Below are positions 9,233-18,122 of a stretch of 64,000 bases of DNA, piece by piece. Below the pieces are notes generated by a model. It was not told the origin of the DNA. It searched no databases and saw only the letters and a list, made by a program, of their open reading frames with translations. The position numbers and the translations under genes were made by a program. Each line of letters begins with the position of its first letter. Positions within the stretch are counted from its first letter, which is position 1. Source of the stretch: Rhodoglobus sp. (GTDB lineage: Bacteria; Actinomycetota; Actinomycetes; Actinomycetales; Microbacteriaceae). The DNA is taken from the NCBI GenBank assembly GCA_025464445.1, contig JAODLY010000026.1:1-64000 (forward strand). The letters are read 5' to 3'.

Positions 9233-9754
9233 ATGACTATCACCGCAGCCGCCGACGGGTCAGCCCTCGGCAATCCCGGCCCAGCGGGCTGGGCCTGGTA
9301 CGTCGACGACAACACCTGGGCGGCCGGCGGGTGGAAGCACGCCACAAACAACCAGGGTGAGCTGAAGGCCGTGCTCGAGCTGCTGCGGGCGACGGCGCAC
9401 GTCGATGACGACCTGCACATCCTGTGCGACAGCCAGTACGTGATCAACTCCGTGACCAAGTGGATGCCCGGCTGGAAGGCCAAGGGCTGGCGCAAGCGCG
9501 ACGGCAAACCGGTGTTGAACCTCGAGTTGCTCCGGGAGCTGGACGCGGCTCTCGCCGGCCGCCGCTACCGGTTCGAGTGGGTGAGGGGCCACATCGGCCA
9601 CGAGCTGAACGAAGCGGCGGATGACCGCGCTCGCGGTGCCGCAGAAGCCTTCGCCAGGGGTGCCCTGCCCGACACGGGCCCGGGTTACCCGGGCGGCGCT
9701 CCCGCAGTCACGCGGGATGCCGAGGCATCCGCGACGCCCGACACGTTGTTCTGA
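9233..9754 (+). CDS. rnhA: Ribonuclease HI
   Basis: ADGSALGNPGPAGWAW, NNQGELKAVLELL, ILCDSQYVINSV, FEWVRGHIGHELNEAADDRA. Confidence 0.92.
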   Translation: MTITAAADGSALGNPGPAGWAWYVDDNTWAAGGWKHATNNQGELKAVLELLRATAHVDDDLHILCDSQYVINSVTKWMPGWKAKGWRKRDGKPVLNLELLRELDAALAGRRYRFEWVRGHIGHELNEAADDRARGAAEAFARGALPDTGPGYPGGAPAVTRDAEASATPDTLF

Positions 9755-10075
9755 TCAGGCGGTCGCCAGCGCGAAGTAGGCGATGATCCCCGACGACACG
9801 AGCGACACCAGGGCGATCGCGATCAGTCCGCCGGCGAGCAGCCTCAGCCGTTGCGCGCCCGGGCCGACGATGAGGCGCACCACGACCATCGCGACATAGA
9901 GCACCGCCACGGTGATGGACGCTCCGAGGCCCACCCCGGCGGGCGGCATCCACGTCATCGGCAACAGCACAGCCAGGGCGATCACCGTGAACAGCCCGCC
10001 CACGATCAGCCAGCTTCGTCCGGTGGACGTCGTGAGCGCCGGCTGCAGTCCGATCCTGCTCGGATCCTCTGTCAT
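9755..10075 (-). CDS. Hypothetical small membrane protein
   Basis: Three hydrophobic segments; fits the gap between neighbours. Confidence 0.6.
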   Translation of the reverse strand: MTEDPSRIGLQPALTTSTGRSWLIVGGLFTVIALAVLLPMTWMPPAGVGLGASITVAVLYVAMVVVRLIVGPGAQRLRLLAGGLIAIALVSLVSSGIIAYFALATA

Positions 10076-10138
10076 GCCTCGACGGTACGCCCGTCGGGCA
10101 CGGGTGTGTCAACCCCCGTCGAGACGCCGGTGTACCGG

Positions 10139-10591
10139 CTAAGCGCTCCCGCGAAATGGCAGCGGGATCCAGGTGTCGACGATGGCGGCTCCCCCACCGG
10201 CGACGGTCGCGAGCCGCGGCAGGAAATGGGCCCACCCGTCGACGTGACCGGCGACCCGTAGGTCAGGCAGCTCGGAGTGTACGAGATCCACGCGGGTGCC
10301 GCCGGCACTCGGCGAGAGGCTGAAGCTGACGCGCGATGACCCCGCCGGAAACTCGTCGCTGCCCGCCAGACCCCACGACACGACGACGCGGTGGGGTCGA
10401 TCGACCTCGAGGTAGGTGCCGCGGATCGGCGAACCCGCGATGTCGACCTGGAACGTGCCGCCGGCGCGGGGTTCGAGGGTGGCGCGTTGGCCCATCCACG
10501 CGGTCATCCCCTCGGCCGTGACGAGGTACTCGAACACCTCGTCTGGGGTCGCCGCGATCTCGATGCTCGTGGCGTACTCAGCCACGGGCAT
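10139..10591 (-). CDS. SRPBCC (AHSA1-like) family protein
   Basis: TSIEIAATPDEVFEYLVTAEGMTAWMGQRATLEPRAGGTFQVD; overlaps the ArsR-type gene. Confidence 0.88.
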   Translation of the reverse strand: MPVAEYATSIEIAATPDEVFEYLVTAEGMTAWMGQRATLEPRAGGTFQVDIAGSPIRGTYLEVDRPHRVVVSWGLAGSDEFPAGSSRVSFSLSPSAGGTRVDLVHSELPDLRVAGHVDGWAHFLPRLATVAGGGAAIVDTWIPLPFRGSA

Positions 10592-10892
10592 CCCGCCCTT
10601 CGACTGCGGCTTTCAGGGCGGCGAGCTGCATCGGCCAGAAGTCGTCGAGGTAGCTGCGCACGGCCGCGAAGCCATCGGTGTCGACAGTGAAGAGGTGTCG
10701 CGTGCCCTCGCGCGTCTCGGTGACCAGGCCGGCGGAGCGCAGCACGCGAAGGTGGTGGGATGTCGTCTGTTGCGACAGTCCGAGCGTCTCGGCCAGCTCC
10801 CCCACAGGTCGCGGCTCGTTGCGGATCACCCCGAGGATCGCGCGGCGGTTGCCGTCTGCCAGGGCGCGCAGCGCACCGTCGAGATCGTTCAT
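10578..10892 (-). CDS. ArsR-family winged-helix transcriptional regulator
   Basis: LADGNRRAILGVIRNEPRPVGELAETLGLSQQTTSHHLRVLRSAGLVTETREGTRHLF. Confidence 0.93.
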   Translation of the reverse strand: MNDLDGALRALADGNRRAILGVIRNEPRPVGELAETLGLSQQTTSHHLRVLRSAGLVTETREGTRHLFTVDTDGFAAVRSYLDDFWPMQLAALKAAVEGRDARG

Positions 10893-10953
10893 GCGAGCAC
10901 GTTACCACAAACAGCGACTTGTACATGTTGGATGTTGTGGTTATGGTGCAGTC

Positions 10954-11316
10954 ATGACCACTTCTTCAATCGCCCGCGCCTACATCGGCGCCGTGAGCAC
11001 CCACGACCTGGCCCCGCTCGAGACCCTGCTCGACGATTCGCTGGACGCGCTGTTCGCTGGCGGCCACCTCGACAAGGCCGGCTGGATCGCCGCGCTGCAG
11101 CGCCTGCTGCCGGTGCTCGTGCGCAACGACATCCGCGAGGTCTTCGTCGACGGCGATAGGGCTTGCGTCGTCTACGGCTTCGTGACCGACACCCCAGTTG
11201 GCGCGGTCACCTGTGTGGAGTTGCTCACCGTCAGCGAAGGCCAGATCACGTCAATCGAGCTGCTGCTCGACCGTGTCGCGTTCGCGCCGGTGAACGCGGC
11301 GCTGGCGGACCGCTAG
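10954..11316 (+). CDS. SnoaL/NTF2-like domain protein
   Basis: SSIARAYIGAVSTHDLAPLETLLDDSLDALFAGG...ITSIELLLDR typical of SnoaL-like folds. Confidence 0.75.
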   Translation: MTTSSIARAYIGAVSTHDLAPLETLLDDSLDALFAGGHLDKAGWIAALQRLLPVLVRNDIREVFVDGDRACVVYGFVTDTPVGAVTCVELLTVSEGQITSIELLLDRVAFAPVNAALADR

Positions 11317-11600
11317 ACAGCCTGCCAGCGCGACCCGTTGCGTGCCGTGATCCGCCAGCCGGCCACCGCCGCCAGCGCCTGAACCGTGGATGCCACGTGC
11401 CGTCCGACCTGGGCCGCGATCTCCACATCGTCCGCCGCAAACCGCACAACGATCCGTGCCTGCCCGGATATCACCTGCAGGTCCGTGGCCTCGACTACCG
11501 CGAGCTCGAGCGCGGCCGCCTTCGCGGCCGGGAGAACCTCAGAGGGTGCGACACCCGCCGCCAGGGTGCCGATCGCGAGGGTGACGCGGAAGCTGGGCAC
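11313..11600 (-). CDS. Hypothetical protein
   Basis: 95-aa ORF with actinobacterial codon pattern. Confidence 0.5.
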   Translation of the reverse strand: MPSFRVTLAIGTLAAGVAPSEVLPAAKAAALELAVVEATDLQVISGQARIVVRFAADDVEIAAQVGRHVASTVQALAAVAGWRITARNGSRWQAV

Positions 11601-11778
11601 TGTTCGATCCTACGGACCGACTCGAGCGGCGCCCTGCTCGCCTGCCGCCCGACCTGCGACACCGACCTCTTCGCCGCGATCGCACGTGGCGGGCACGACC
11701 CGTGGGCGACTGAGCACAGCGTTGGACGCGATGGCCGCGATGGCCGCGATTTGAGGGGTTCTTCGCGGCGACCGCAGG

Positions 11779-13533
11779 CTAAGCGCTCGGGATGAACTTC
11801 GAGAGGTATTCGCGCAGATCGGGGTCGACTACATAAACATATGTGCCGAGGATGCCGCGGGTCAGGAGCACCGCATAGATATTGGTCACGAAGCGCAGGA
11901 GGTCGTCGTCCGTGTACTTCTTGCCGCGAACCGGGTTGTTCTCTTTGCCTTTCGTGTCGAAGTAGGAGTCCTTGTCGAAGATGATGGTCTTCGTGGCCGT
12001 GTCGTACCGAAGATCGCGCCCGATTATCACGCCGGCGTAGTTCAGGTCGTAACCCTGGATCGTGTGGATAGATCCGACCTCCTCCAAGGAGTTGGGCGAA
12101 GCTACCCAATCGACGTCAGTGCTGTTCCACTGAAGCCGGAGCCCATCGAGCTCGATGTCATACGCGCTCTTGTCGTTCTTGGACGCCCACTTCCAGGCGA
12201 AACCTGCGAGCATGCGTGACAACCCCATTTCGGCATCCCTGCGCCGGATCTCAGCCTGCATCGCTGGGAGGCTGCGGAACATCTTCAGGGCGTAGCCGTC
12301 GAACGTGGCCGTGTTCGGTAAGTCCGTCGTGCCGAGGATGCTCCGGATATAGCCCACATAGTCGGAGCCGGCCTGCACCCGCATCTGGGTAGCCAATGGG
12401 TAGTGACGGTTCGACGTCCTTGCTGCGCTGACTACTTCTGCGATCAGTTCGGGAGGGAGGTCTGCAGGTCGGACGCTTTGCGCAGCGTCGACAAGAAGGA
12501 TCTGATGGGTGCTCTTTGCTGTGATCCAGTCGAGCTGAGTCTTGGTGATGTCGTCGGTACCGAACAGTTGTTCGGTGATGTCCTTGAACTTCTTGTTCTG
12601 CACACCGGACGACTGGTTTGCTCGCTGATTCAATCGATGTGCTTCGTCGACGATCAACAGGTCAAAGTGCCGATCGGTCGCGCCGACATCGAAGGCGGTC
12701 ATGACCATGTCGGGGTTGAGACCGGGCGTCTTGCGAAACACCTTCTTAATCGACTCGCGAAGGGACTGCTGGGGCACCACCAGTCCAATCCGGATGCCGT
12801 CTAGAAGTTCTCGATATCCCTCCAGGAAGAACTCGGAGAAGATTGAGTCGCTGTCGAGGTCTTCTGCGGGCACGGTGTTGGCGATGTCGATCAGCAGCTT
12901 GATCATGTAGATCCCGACGACGGTCTTGCCGGTGCCTGGTTCGCCCTGGACTACGACCGTGCTTCCCGAACCAGACCGAAGATCGTCGAAGAAGCCCTCG
13001 AGGATGCCCTCGACCGCGATCGCCTGATCCTGTGTCAACGCCTTGAACGGCGAGAGTTTGAACAGGTCACTGTTCTCGATCTCAGGGATAGTTCGCGTGA
13101 AAACGCCATCTCGTTTGAGCTGATCGAAGACCTCGCGAAAAGTGTCGCGATAGCGTCCACGGTCGTAATAGTCGGATTCCGTTATGCCGTCGTTCCGATT
13201 GAGGACTCGGTACGCGCCGTCGCCCGCAAGCATCCGGATGAGGTAGGACTCCAAATCCAGACAGACCGATTTGTTGAACGTCTCGTCGACGATCACGCGG
13301 ATTTTGGACAGGTGCCGCTTCTCGGGCGAAGCGAGGTGCTGCCGCATTCGCGCGGCCGCGTTGAGGGACTCCCCGACGTATACGTCGTTCAGGCGTTCCT
13401 TTGTCGAGCGTCGCGTCGTCGCGTCGTCCAACACATAGACCACAGGCCAGTTGATGTTCCGCTGGTTAAGGGGCGCCCATCGATTTACGGCACCGAGTGT
13501 GAAGTCGAGGCCAGTGATGTCAAAGGGCGTCAT
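11779..13533 (-). CDS. GIY-YIG / DUF2075 (Schlafen-like AAA) helicase-type protein
   Basis: N-terminal GIY-YIG-like VVYVLDDA...DVYVGESLNAAARMRQHL...LDLESYLIRML; Walker A GEPGTGKT; Walker B LLIVDEAH; IHTIQGYDLNYAGVIIG; start at MTPFDITGLDF. Confidence 0.88.
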   Translation of the reverse strand: MTPFDITGLDFTLGAVNRWAPLNQRNINWPVVYVLDDATTRRSTKERLNDVYVGESLNAAARMRQHLASPEKRHLSKIRVIVDETFNKSVCLDLESYLIRMLAGDGAYRVLNRNDGITESDYYDRGRYRDTFREVFDQLKRDGVFTRTIPEIENSDLFKLSPFKALTQDQAIAVEGILEGFFDDLRSGSGSTVVVQGEPGTGKTVVGIYMIKLLIDIANTVPAEDLDSDSIFSEFFLEGYRELLDGIRIGLVVPQQSLRESIKKVFRKTPGLNPDMVMTAFDVGATDRHFDLLIVDEAHRLNQRANQSSGVQNKKFKDITEQLFGTDDITKTQLDWITAKSTHQILLVDAAQSVRPADLPPELIAEVVSAARTSNRHYPLATQMRVQAGSDYVGYIRSILGTTDLPNTATFDGYALKMFRSLPAMQAEIRRRDAEMGLSRMLAGFAWKWASKNDKSAYDIELDGLRLQWNSTDVDWVASPNSLEEVGSIHTIQGYDLNYAGVIIGRDLRYDTATKTIIFDKDSYFDTKGKENNPVRGKKYTDDDLLRFVTNIYAVLLTRGILGTYVYVVDPDLREYLSKFIPSA

Positions 13534-13840
13534 ACTTCGCGCTGCTGCCACGTGCCTTGTCCACCGGGTACTTCGCGCGGCTGATGGCCAGCTTGTCCAA
13601 GATGATCTCGTTGGGATCGGCACCGATCTTGGCGGCGAGCATCATGCAGTAGGTGAGCACGTCGGCGAGTTCTTCCCGAACGCGGGCGTCGTCTGCGTCG
13701 ACGTCCCACTGGAAGCATTCGAGGAGCTCGGCGGCTTCGATTGAGATGCTCTTCGCGAGGTTTTCAGGAGTGTGGAACTGGGACCAGTCTCGTTCGGCGA
13801 CGAAGGTGGCGATCTCGTCGCTAACGGTCAGGTCTGGCAT
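13520..13840 (-). CDS. MazG-like nucleotide pyrophosphohydrolase
   Basis: FVAERDWSQFHTPENLAKSISIEAAELLECFQW...VREELADVLTYCMMLAAKIG (EExxE...ELADV); overlaps the helicase start by 14 nt. Confidence 0.92.
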   Translation of the reverse strand: MPDLTVSDEIATFVAERDWSQFHTPENLAKSISIEAAELLECFQWDVDADDARVREELADVLTYCMMLAAKIGADPNEIILDKLAISRAKYPVDKARGSSAKYDAL

Positions 13841-13960
13841 GGCGTCAATTTACCAGCGGGATGCGATAGGCGGCGGGCAAAGTAGAACTAAACCAATATT
13901 CACCGACGCAAATGAGTATCCTTCGGATGGCAGGCTCGGACATTCACGAGGAGGAAAGTT

Positions 13961-14449
13961 ATGCATCAACGAACCTGGTTGCCCACGGGGTTCAGCGCGA
14001 GCCTCACCGGTGGGGGGATCGCGGGAACCTGGATAGAGTCCGACGCGCAAATTTGTCAAAAGCTAGCGGGATACGTCGAAGACAAGAGATTCATGTTCGA
14101 TGCTGTTAGATCCGAGTACGGGGATCACGTATTTCTGTCCGTACAGAACGTCCGCGAGTATGCGGTTCAGGCTCAATATCTTCCCAGAAGCAGGACCTCT
14201 CAGGCTGCGATCAAGGAGATCAGGCGCGCTTGTCGTGCGTACGTGTCCTCAGTCGGACGAGACCCGGATGCGGAGACCTTGGACGTGGCACTGCTCGCGA
14301 TTCGGCGCAGGATTGGTTCTTCGTTACTTGCGCTGGTCGAGAAATACGATCTCGAGTGCGACCTGGATCTATCCGACTATCGGGAGGACGGCATCGAGAT
14401 CCTCAATGGTTGGATGCGCAAAGAACCATACGACCTTCGACCAAACTAG
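13961..14449 (+). CDS. Hypothetical protein (possibly DUF6650-like)
   Basis: FSASLTGGGIAGTWIESDAQICQKLAGYVEDKRFMFD...VQNVREYAVQAQYLPRS; lower-GC island; family assignment from recall only. Confidence 0.55.
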   Translation: MHQRTWLPTGFSASLTGGGIAGTWIESDAQICQKLAGYVEDKRFMFDAVRSEYGDHVFLSVQNVREYAVQAQYLPRSRTSQAAIKEIRRACRAYVSSVGRDPDAETLDVALLAIRRRIGSSLLALVEKYDLECDLDLSDYREDGIEILNGWMRKEPYDLRPN

Positions 14450-14499
14450 GTTCCACAAGCACAAGAGGTTCGTCTTGCTTTGGTATTTGGTCGAGGACC

Positions 14500-14636
14500 A
14501 AGTTGCGTTCAGACGGACCGTTCCTCGCGATGTTGCTCGAGTTTGACCAATTTGTGGAGCACTCGGACAGGCTTGTGATGGTCGGTTATTCCTTCCGGGA
14601 CGACCTTAAGAAGGCGATTCGGCGCCGGTCTTGATC
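14500..14636 (+). pseudogene. Remnant resembling C-terminal segment of a SIR2-like protein
   Basis: Frame SDGPFLAMLLEFDQFVEHSDRLVMVGYSFRDD resembles the LVVIGYSFRDDHIN region of SIR2-like proteins, then ends in unrelated residues; no upstream catalytic domain. Confidence 0.5.
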
Positions 14637-14795
14637 CACTGGGCGGGGCTCGCGCGCAGCAGGATGCCCGCCTTGGTCGAACTGTTCGGTGAGGTCGGCG
14701 AGGAAGATGGCTTCGACGGTGGTATCCGTGGGCATGCGGGCGAGGAGTGCGTGGGCGGTGTCAGTGAGTTGGGATGTCGCATGACAGCAACCCGT
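14625..14795 (-). pseudogene. Frameshifted coding remnant of unknown family
   Basis: Two minus-strand half-frames look continuous across a shift: ATSQLTDTAHALLARMPTDTTVEAIFLADLTEQFDQ | AGILLRASPAQWIKTGAE. Confidence 0.35.
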
Positions 14796-14854
14796 CCAGC
14801 TCAGGCCTTGTTGAGCACGACTCACGTGGCCTATGCTCACCGCAGGAGGCAACG

Positions 14855-15472
14855 ATGCCCAAGATCCCAGTCCGCCGACCGCTGACGAAGAGTGAGAAAG
14901 TGATGCTCGGCATTGCCGGCGGCATTCTGGCTGTGATGGCACTGAGTTCGCTCGCAAACGCCAAGCCATCTGCGCAGTCGATCCAGCTCGTGGCTGAGTC
15001 AAGCCAACAAAGCGAGGTCACTCCCACTCCGAAGGCGTCCGTCGTAGTCACGGGGGAAGAAACCGAAGTCGTATCTATTCCGTTCGACAAGCAGGCGATT
15101 GATGATGAGAACTACCCCGCCGGCACCGTGCAGGTGACCACTGTGGGAGTTCCGGGCACCAAAACCGTCGTGTACCAGGTGACTAAGCGAGATGGTCTTG
15201 AGACATCACGGACAGTGCTATCGGAGACGGTGACGCTCGCGCCGGTCTCCGAGGTCACATCGCGCGGAACGTATGTGGCTCCCCCGCCTGTTGCCGCCGC
15301 GCCATCGGGATGCGATCCAAACTACGACGGCGGATGCGTGCCGATTGCGAGCGACGTCGACTGCGCGGGCGGAAGCGGGAACGGACCGGCCTACGTTAGC
15401 GGTCCCGTGTACGTGGTTGGATCAGACATCTACGGTCTCGACCGCGACGGCGACGGGGTTGCCTGCGGGTAG
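14855..15472 (+). CDS. Secreted/anchored G5 domain + excalibur-like protein
   Basis: N-terminal TM, G5-like EETEVVSIPFDKQAIDDENYPAGTVQVTTVGVPGTKTVVYQVTKRDGLETSRTVLSE, C-terminal DIYGLDRDGDGVACG. Confidence 0.82.
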   Translation: MPKIPVRRPLTKSEKVMLGIAGGILAVMALSSLANAKPSAQSIQLVAESSQQSEVTPTPKASVVVTGEETEVVSIPFDKQAIDDENYPAGTVQVTTVGVPGTKTVVYQVTKRDGLETSRTVLSETVTLAPVSEVTSRGTYVAPPPVAAAPSGCDPNYDGGCVPIASDVDCAGGSGNGPAYVSGPVYVVGSDIYGLDRDGDGVACG

Positions 15473-15517
15473 CTGAAGCTGTCGGGGCGGGCGACTCCGG
15501 TTCGCCCGCCAGGTCGA

Positions 15518-15667
15518 CTAGTTGACCTTTGTCCATTTCGTGTTCTGACCGGGTCCGCATTTGGCGCACGGAGGCAGCACATCGCTCGCGTCGTCCAGTG
15601 TTACCTGGTGCCCGTAAGCATCCTGGTATGTGCCCTTGCCTGGCTTCTCGCCAATGTCGTAAGACAT
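15518..15667 (-). CDS. Small CxxC protein (49 aa), zinc-ribbon-like remnant
   Basis: MSYDIGEKPGKGTYQDAYGHQVTLDDASDVLPPCAKCGPGQNTKWTKVN; complete 150-nt ORF, not in track. Confidence 0.7.
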   Translation of the reverse strand: MSYDIGEKPGKGTYQDAYGHQVTLDDASDVLPPCAKCGPGQNTKWTKVN

Positions 15668-15816
15668 ATTGACTCCGTTCTGTCCGCACGCGAAACGGCT
15701 TCGCCGAGTTGCGGACGACTAGACCCTCTCACTGGCCGCCGACACAGGAAGATTATTCACCTCGAAAGTCGGGGGCGGGCGTGAATCACGACCGCCCCCG
15801 ACCAAGCTGTCGAGAG

Positions 15817-16338
15817 CTACTTGCGCCCGCGCTCCTTGCGGGTGAAGTAGTAACCCGTCGCGATGAGGGCGGCGCCGAAGAGCACGACGACCACGGTGCC
15901 GAGGGTGCCCAGTGCGAGGGTGCCGATCAGGGCGAACAGGAAGAGCGCGCCCAGGATCGTCGCGATGATGAAGATGATCGCGGAGGCGTTGGTGACCTCT
16001 TTGCCGACGTAGAGCAGGATCGCGCCGATCAGCCCGCCGATGGCGGCGACGATGGCGGCGATCGTCAGCAGGGTGCCGGGCAGCCCGAGCCCGAGACCGA
16101 AGACGGCGAGGATGGCCCAGCCGACGGCCGCGGCGATGAGCGCGACCTTCGCGAGGGTGCTGTTCACGGCGCCGACCGCGAGGATGATGAAGGCCACAGC
16201 GAGGGCGACCTCGGCCAGCACGAACAGCCAGGGAGCCGACAGGCCCAGCAGCGGCACGAGCAGCGAGAGCAGCACGAGCGCTCCGGCGATGATGAACACG
16301 ATGCCAGAAGTGGAACGGCGGGACCGGGATACTGCCAT
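15817..16338 (-). CDS. Multi-pass membrane protein (HdeD/DUF308-like)
   Basis: Six hydrophobic segments, RK-rich C-terminus. Confidence 0.65.
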   Translation of the reverse strand: MAVSRSRRSTSGIVFIIAGALVLLSLLVPLLGLSAPWLFVLAEVALAVAFIILAVGAVNSTLAKVALIAAAVGWAILAVFGLGLGLPGTLLTIAAIVAAIGGLIGAILLYVGKEVTNASAIIFIIATILGALFLFALIGTLALGTLGTVVVVLFGAALIATGYYFTRKERGRK

Positions 16339-16388
16339 GAAAGATCTCCAAACGTCGTTGTAGGTGAGGCTCAGCGCCTGCCGCGAGT

Positions 16389-16841
16389 CTAGGGGTTGGC
16401 GGGCGCCTTACGCGGGTGCTGCATGCGGAAGATCCGGTGGCCGATACCGAGGCCGAAGCCGGTCATGCCGTGGGGTCCGTATGGCTCGTAGGCGCGCATC
16501 CTGATGATCTTCGTTCCGTCGGTGTCGATCACGAACACCTGCGGAAAGTCGAGGTGCTGGCTGCCCATGTTGATCAAGTGGTGGGTGGCGACCTCGACTG
16601 TCGCGCTCAGGCCGTCCTCACTGAGAAACCAGCGCTCGATGTCGAAGCCCATGGACTTCATCTGCGTGAACGCCCATGTGATGCCCTCGCGCACCTCCGC
16701 GACTCCGCTCATGTTGGGGTAGGGGTAGTGCGGGTCGTAGAGCTCGACGTCGTCCGCCAAGGGTGCGGTCGCGGCATCCACATTCTTGGCTTCGACACCG
16801 GCGAACATGCTCTTGATCAGGGGCTTGATGTCTGTGGGCAT
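16389..16841 (-). CDS. SnoaL/NTF2-like domain protein
   Basis: MFAGVEAKNVDAATAPLADDVELYDPHYPYPNMSGVAEVREGI. Confidence 0.78.
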   Translation of the reverse strand: MPTDIKPLIKSMFAGVEAKNVDAATAPLADDVELYDPHYPYPNMSGVAEVREGITWAFTQMKSMGFDIERWFLSEDGLSATVEVATHHLINMGSQHLDFPQVFVIDTDGTKIIRMRAYEPYGPHGMTGFGLGIGHRIFRMQHPRKAPANP

Positions 16842-16856
16842 GCTGCACGGTAGCAG

Positions 16857-18053
16857 TCAGTGCCTGCTCCCCCACAGGTCGGCCTGCACCTGCATCGCGA
16901 GCTGGCCGAGAAGCGAGCTCTCCGCCGGGGAGAACGCCCTCGGCTTGGAGTCCATGATGCACAGCGCCCCGACGCGCTGCCCGTTGCCCGCCTCGATGGG
17001 AAAGCCGGCGAAGAACCGCACCTGGTCGCGTCCGGTAACCCAGGAATACTTTCGAAAACGCGGGTCGACACTCGCATCGGTCACGACGAGGATCTTGCCG
17101 CTGTTGACCGTCGCGTCACCCAGCGCGTGGCCACGGGGGCTGTCGGTCGGGTCCAGGCCGACGCTTGCCTTGGTCCACTGGCGATCGCAGTCGATGAACG
17201 TGAGGGATGCCCCGGCTACGCCGAACAGGTCACGGGCAGACGCGACGATGCGGTCGAACCGCTCCTCACGCGCAGTATCGAGGATGCCAAGTTCACCCAG
17301 CGCGACCTGGCGGGCCGGCTCGTCGATCGCCGAAGGACCGCGCGGGTTCGACAACTGCGCGTCGAGCACGCGCGCGACTTTCGGAGCGAGCAGGCCGGCC
17401 CACATGCTGTACAAGAGGCTGCCGCTGTCATACAGGAAGTCGGCGGCTTCGGGATGGAAGGGAACGTACGTTGCTCCCGTGTGCTCGGCGCAGGCCCGCT
17501 TCAGCTGTTCGTCCAGCCGCGCGCTGCTTCGATCGACAAGGGCCCGGAAGATCCGCGGCAGTCTCGAAACACTGGGGATCGACGGGATGCCGACGAAAAC
17601 CACGCTCAGGCTCGACGGTGCGTGGTTATCGACCCAGGTGAGGAGAGCATCCAGGTCATGCCGGAACCGCCTCACCGGCACGAGATTGAGGGCTTCATCC
17701 GCGCCGAGAGTCATGACGAGGGCATCGAAGCTGGACAGGTCGAACGATTCGATCGCCGACGCGCATCCAGACACTCGCATTCCCAGTTCGGCGACGGTAT
17801 GCACGGATGCGCCCCGCCCGGTCAGCATGGTCAGCTGCCGCGCGAGGTGCCCCCCTAGCGCAAGACCCGCCGTGCGCACGCCGTAGCCGACCGCCAGCCC
17901 ACCGCCGACGAGAAGGATCTTGTCGGCGTTCGCGCCGGGGGAATGTGCGAGACGATCTGTCGGCCTGGGCAGCAGTCGCCAGGATTCGCTCGAGTTCTTC
18001 AGCCAAAGGCGCACCAAAGGCGAAACGATCGCGTGCAGTAGAAGCTCGGCCAT
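16857..18053 (-). CDS. SGNH-hydrolase-like (degenerate) domain + GAF domain protein, paralogue 1
   Basis: SWRLLPRP...GANADKILLVGGGLAVGYGV...GGHLARQL, VMTLGADEAL, then GAF FDRIVASARDLFGVAGASLTFIDCDRQWTKA...GFPIEAGNGQRVGALCIMD. Confidence 0.8.
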   Translation of the reverse strand: MAELLLHAIVSPLVRLWLKNSSESWRLLPRPTDRLAHSPGANADKILLVGGGLAVGYGVRTAGLALGGHLARQLTMLTGRGASVHTVAELGMRVSGCASAIESFDLSSFDALVMTLGADEALNLVPVRRFRHDLDALLTWVDNHAPSSLSVVFVGIPSIPSVSRLPRIFRALVDRSSARLDEQLKRACAEHTGATYVPFHPEAADFLYDSGSLLYSMWAGLLAPKVARVLDAQLSNPRGPSAIDEPARQVALGELGILDTAREERFDRIVASARDLFGVAGASLTFIDCDRQWTKASVGLDPTDSPRGHALGDATVNSGKILVVTDASVDPRFRKYSWVTGRDQVRFFAGFPIEAGNGQRVGALCIMDSKPRAFSPAESSLLGQLAMQVQADLWGSRH

Positions 18054-18122
18054 GACATGTCCCCCGACGTCGCCCCCGCCAGGGGCGCGTGGCGGCGAGT
18101 CTAGTCCGGCAACATGTGTTTT

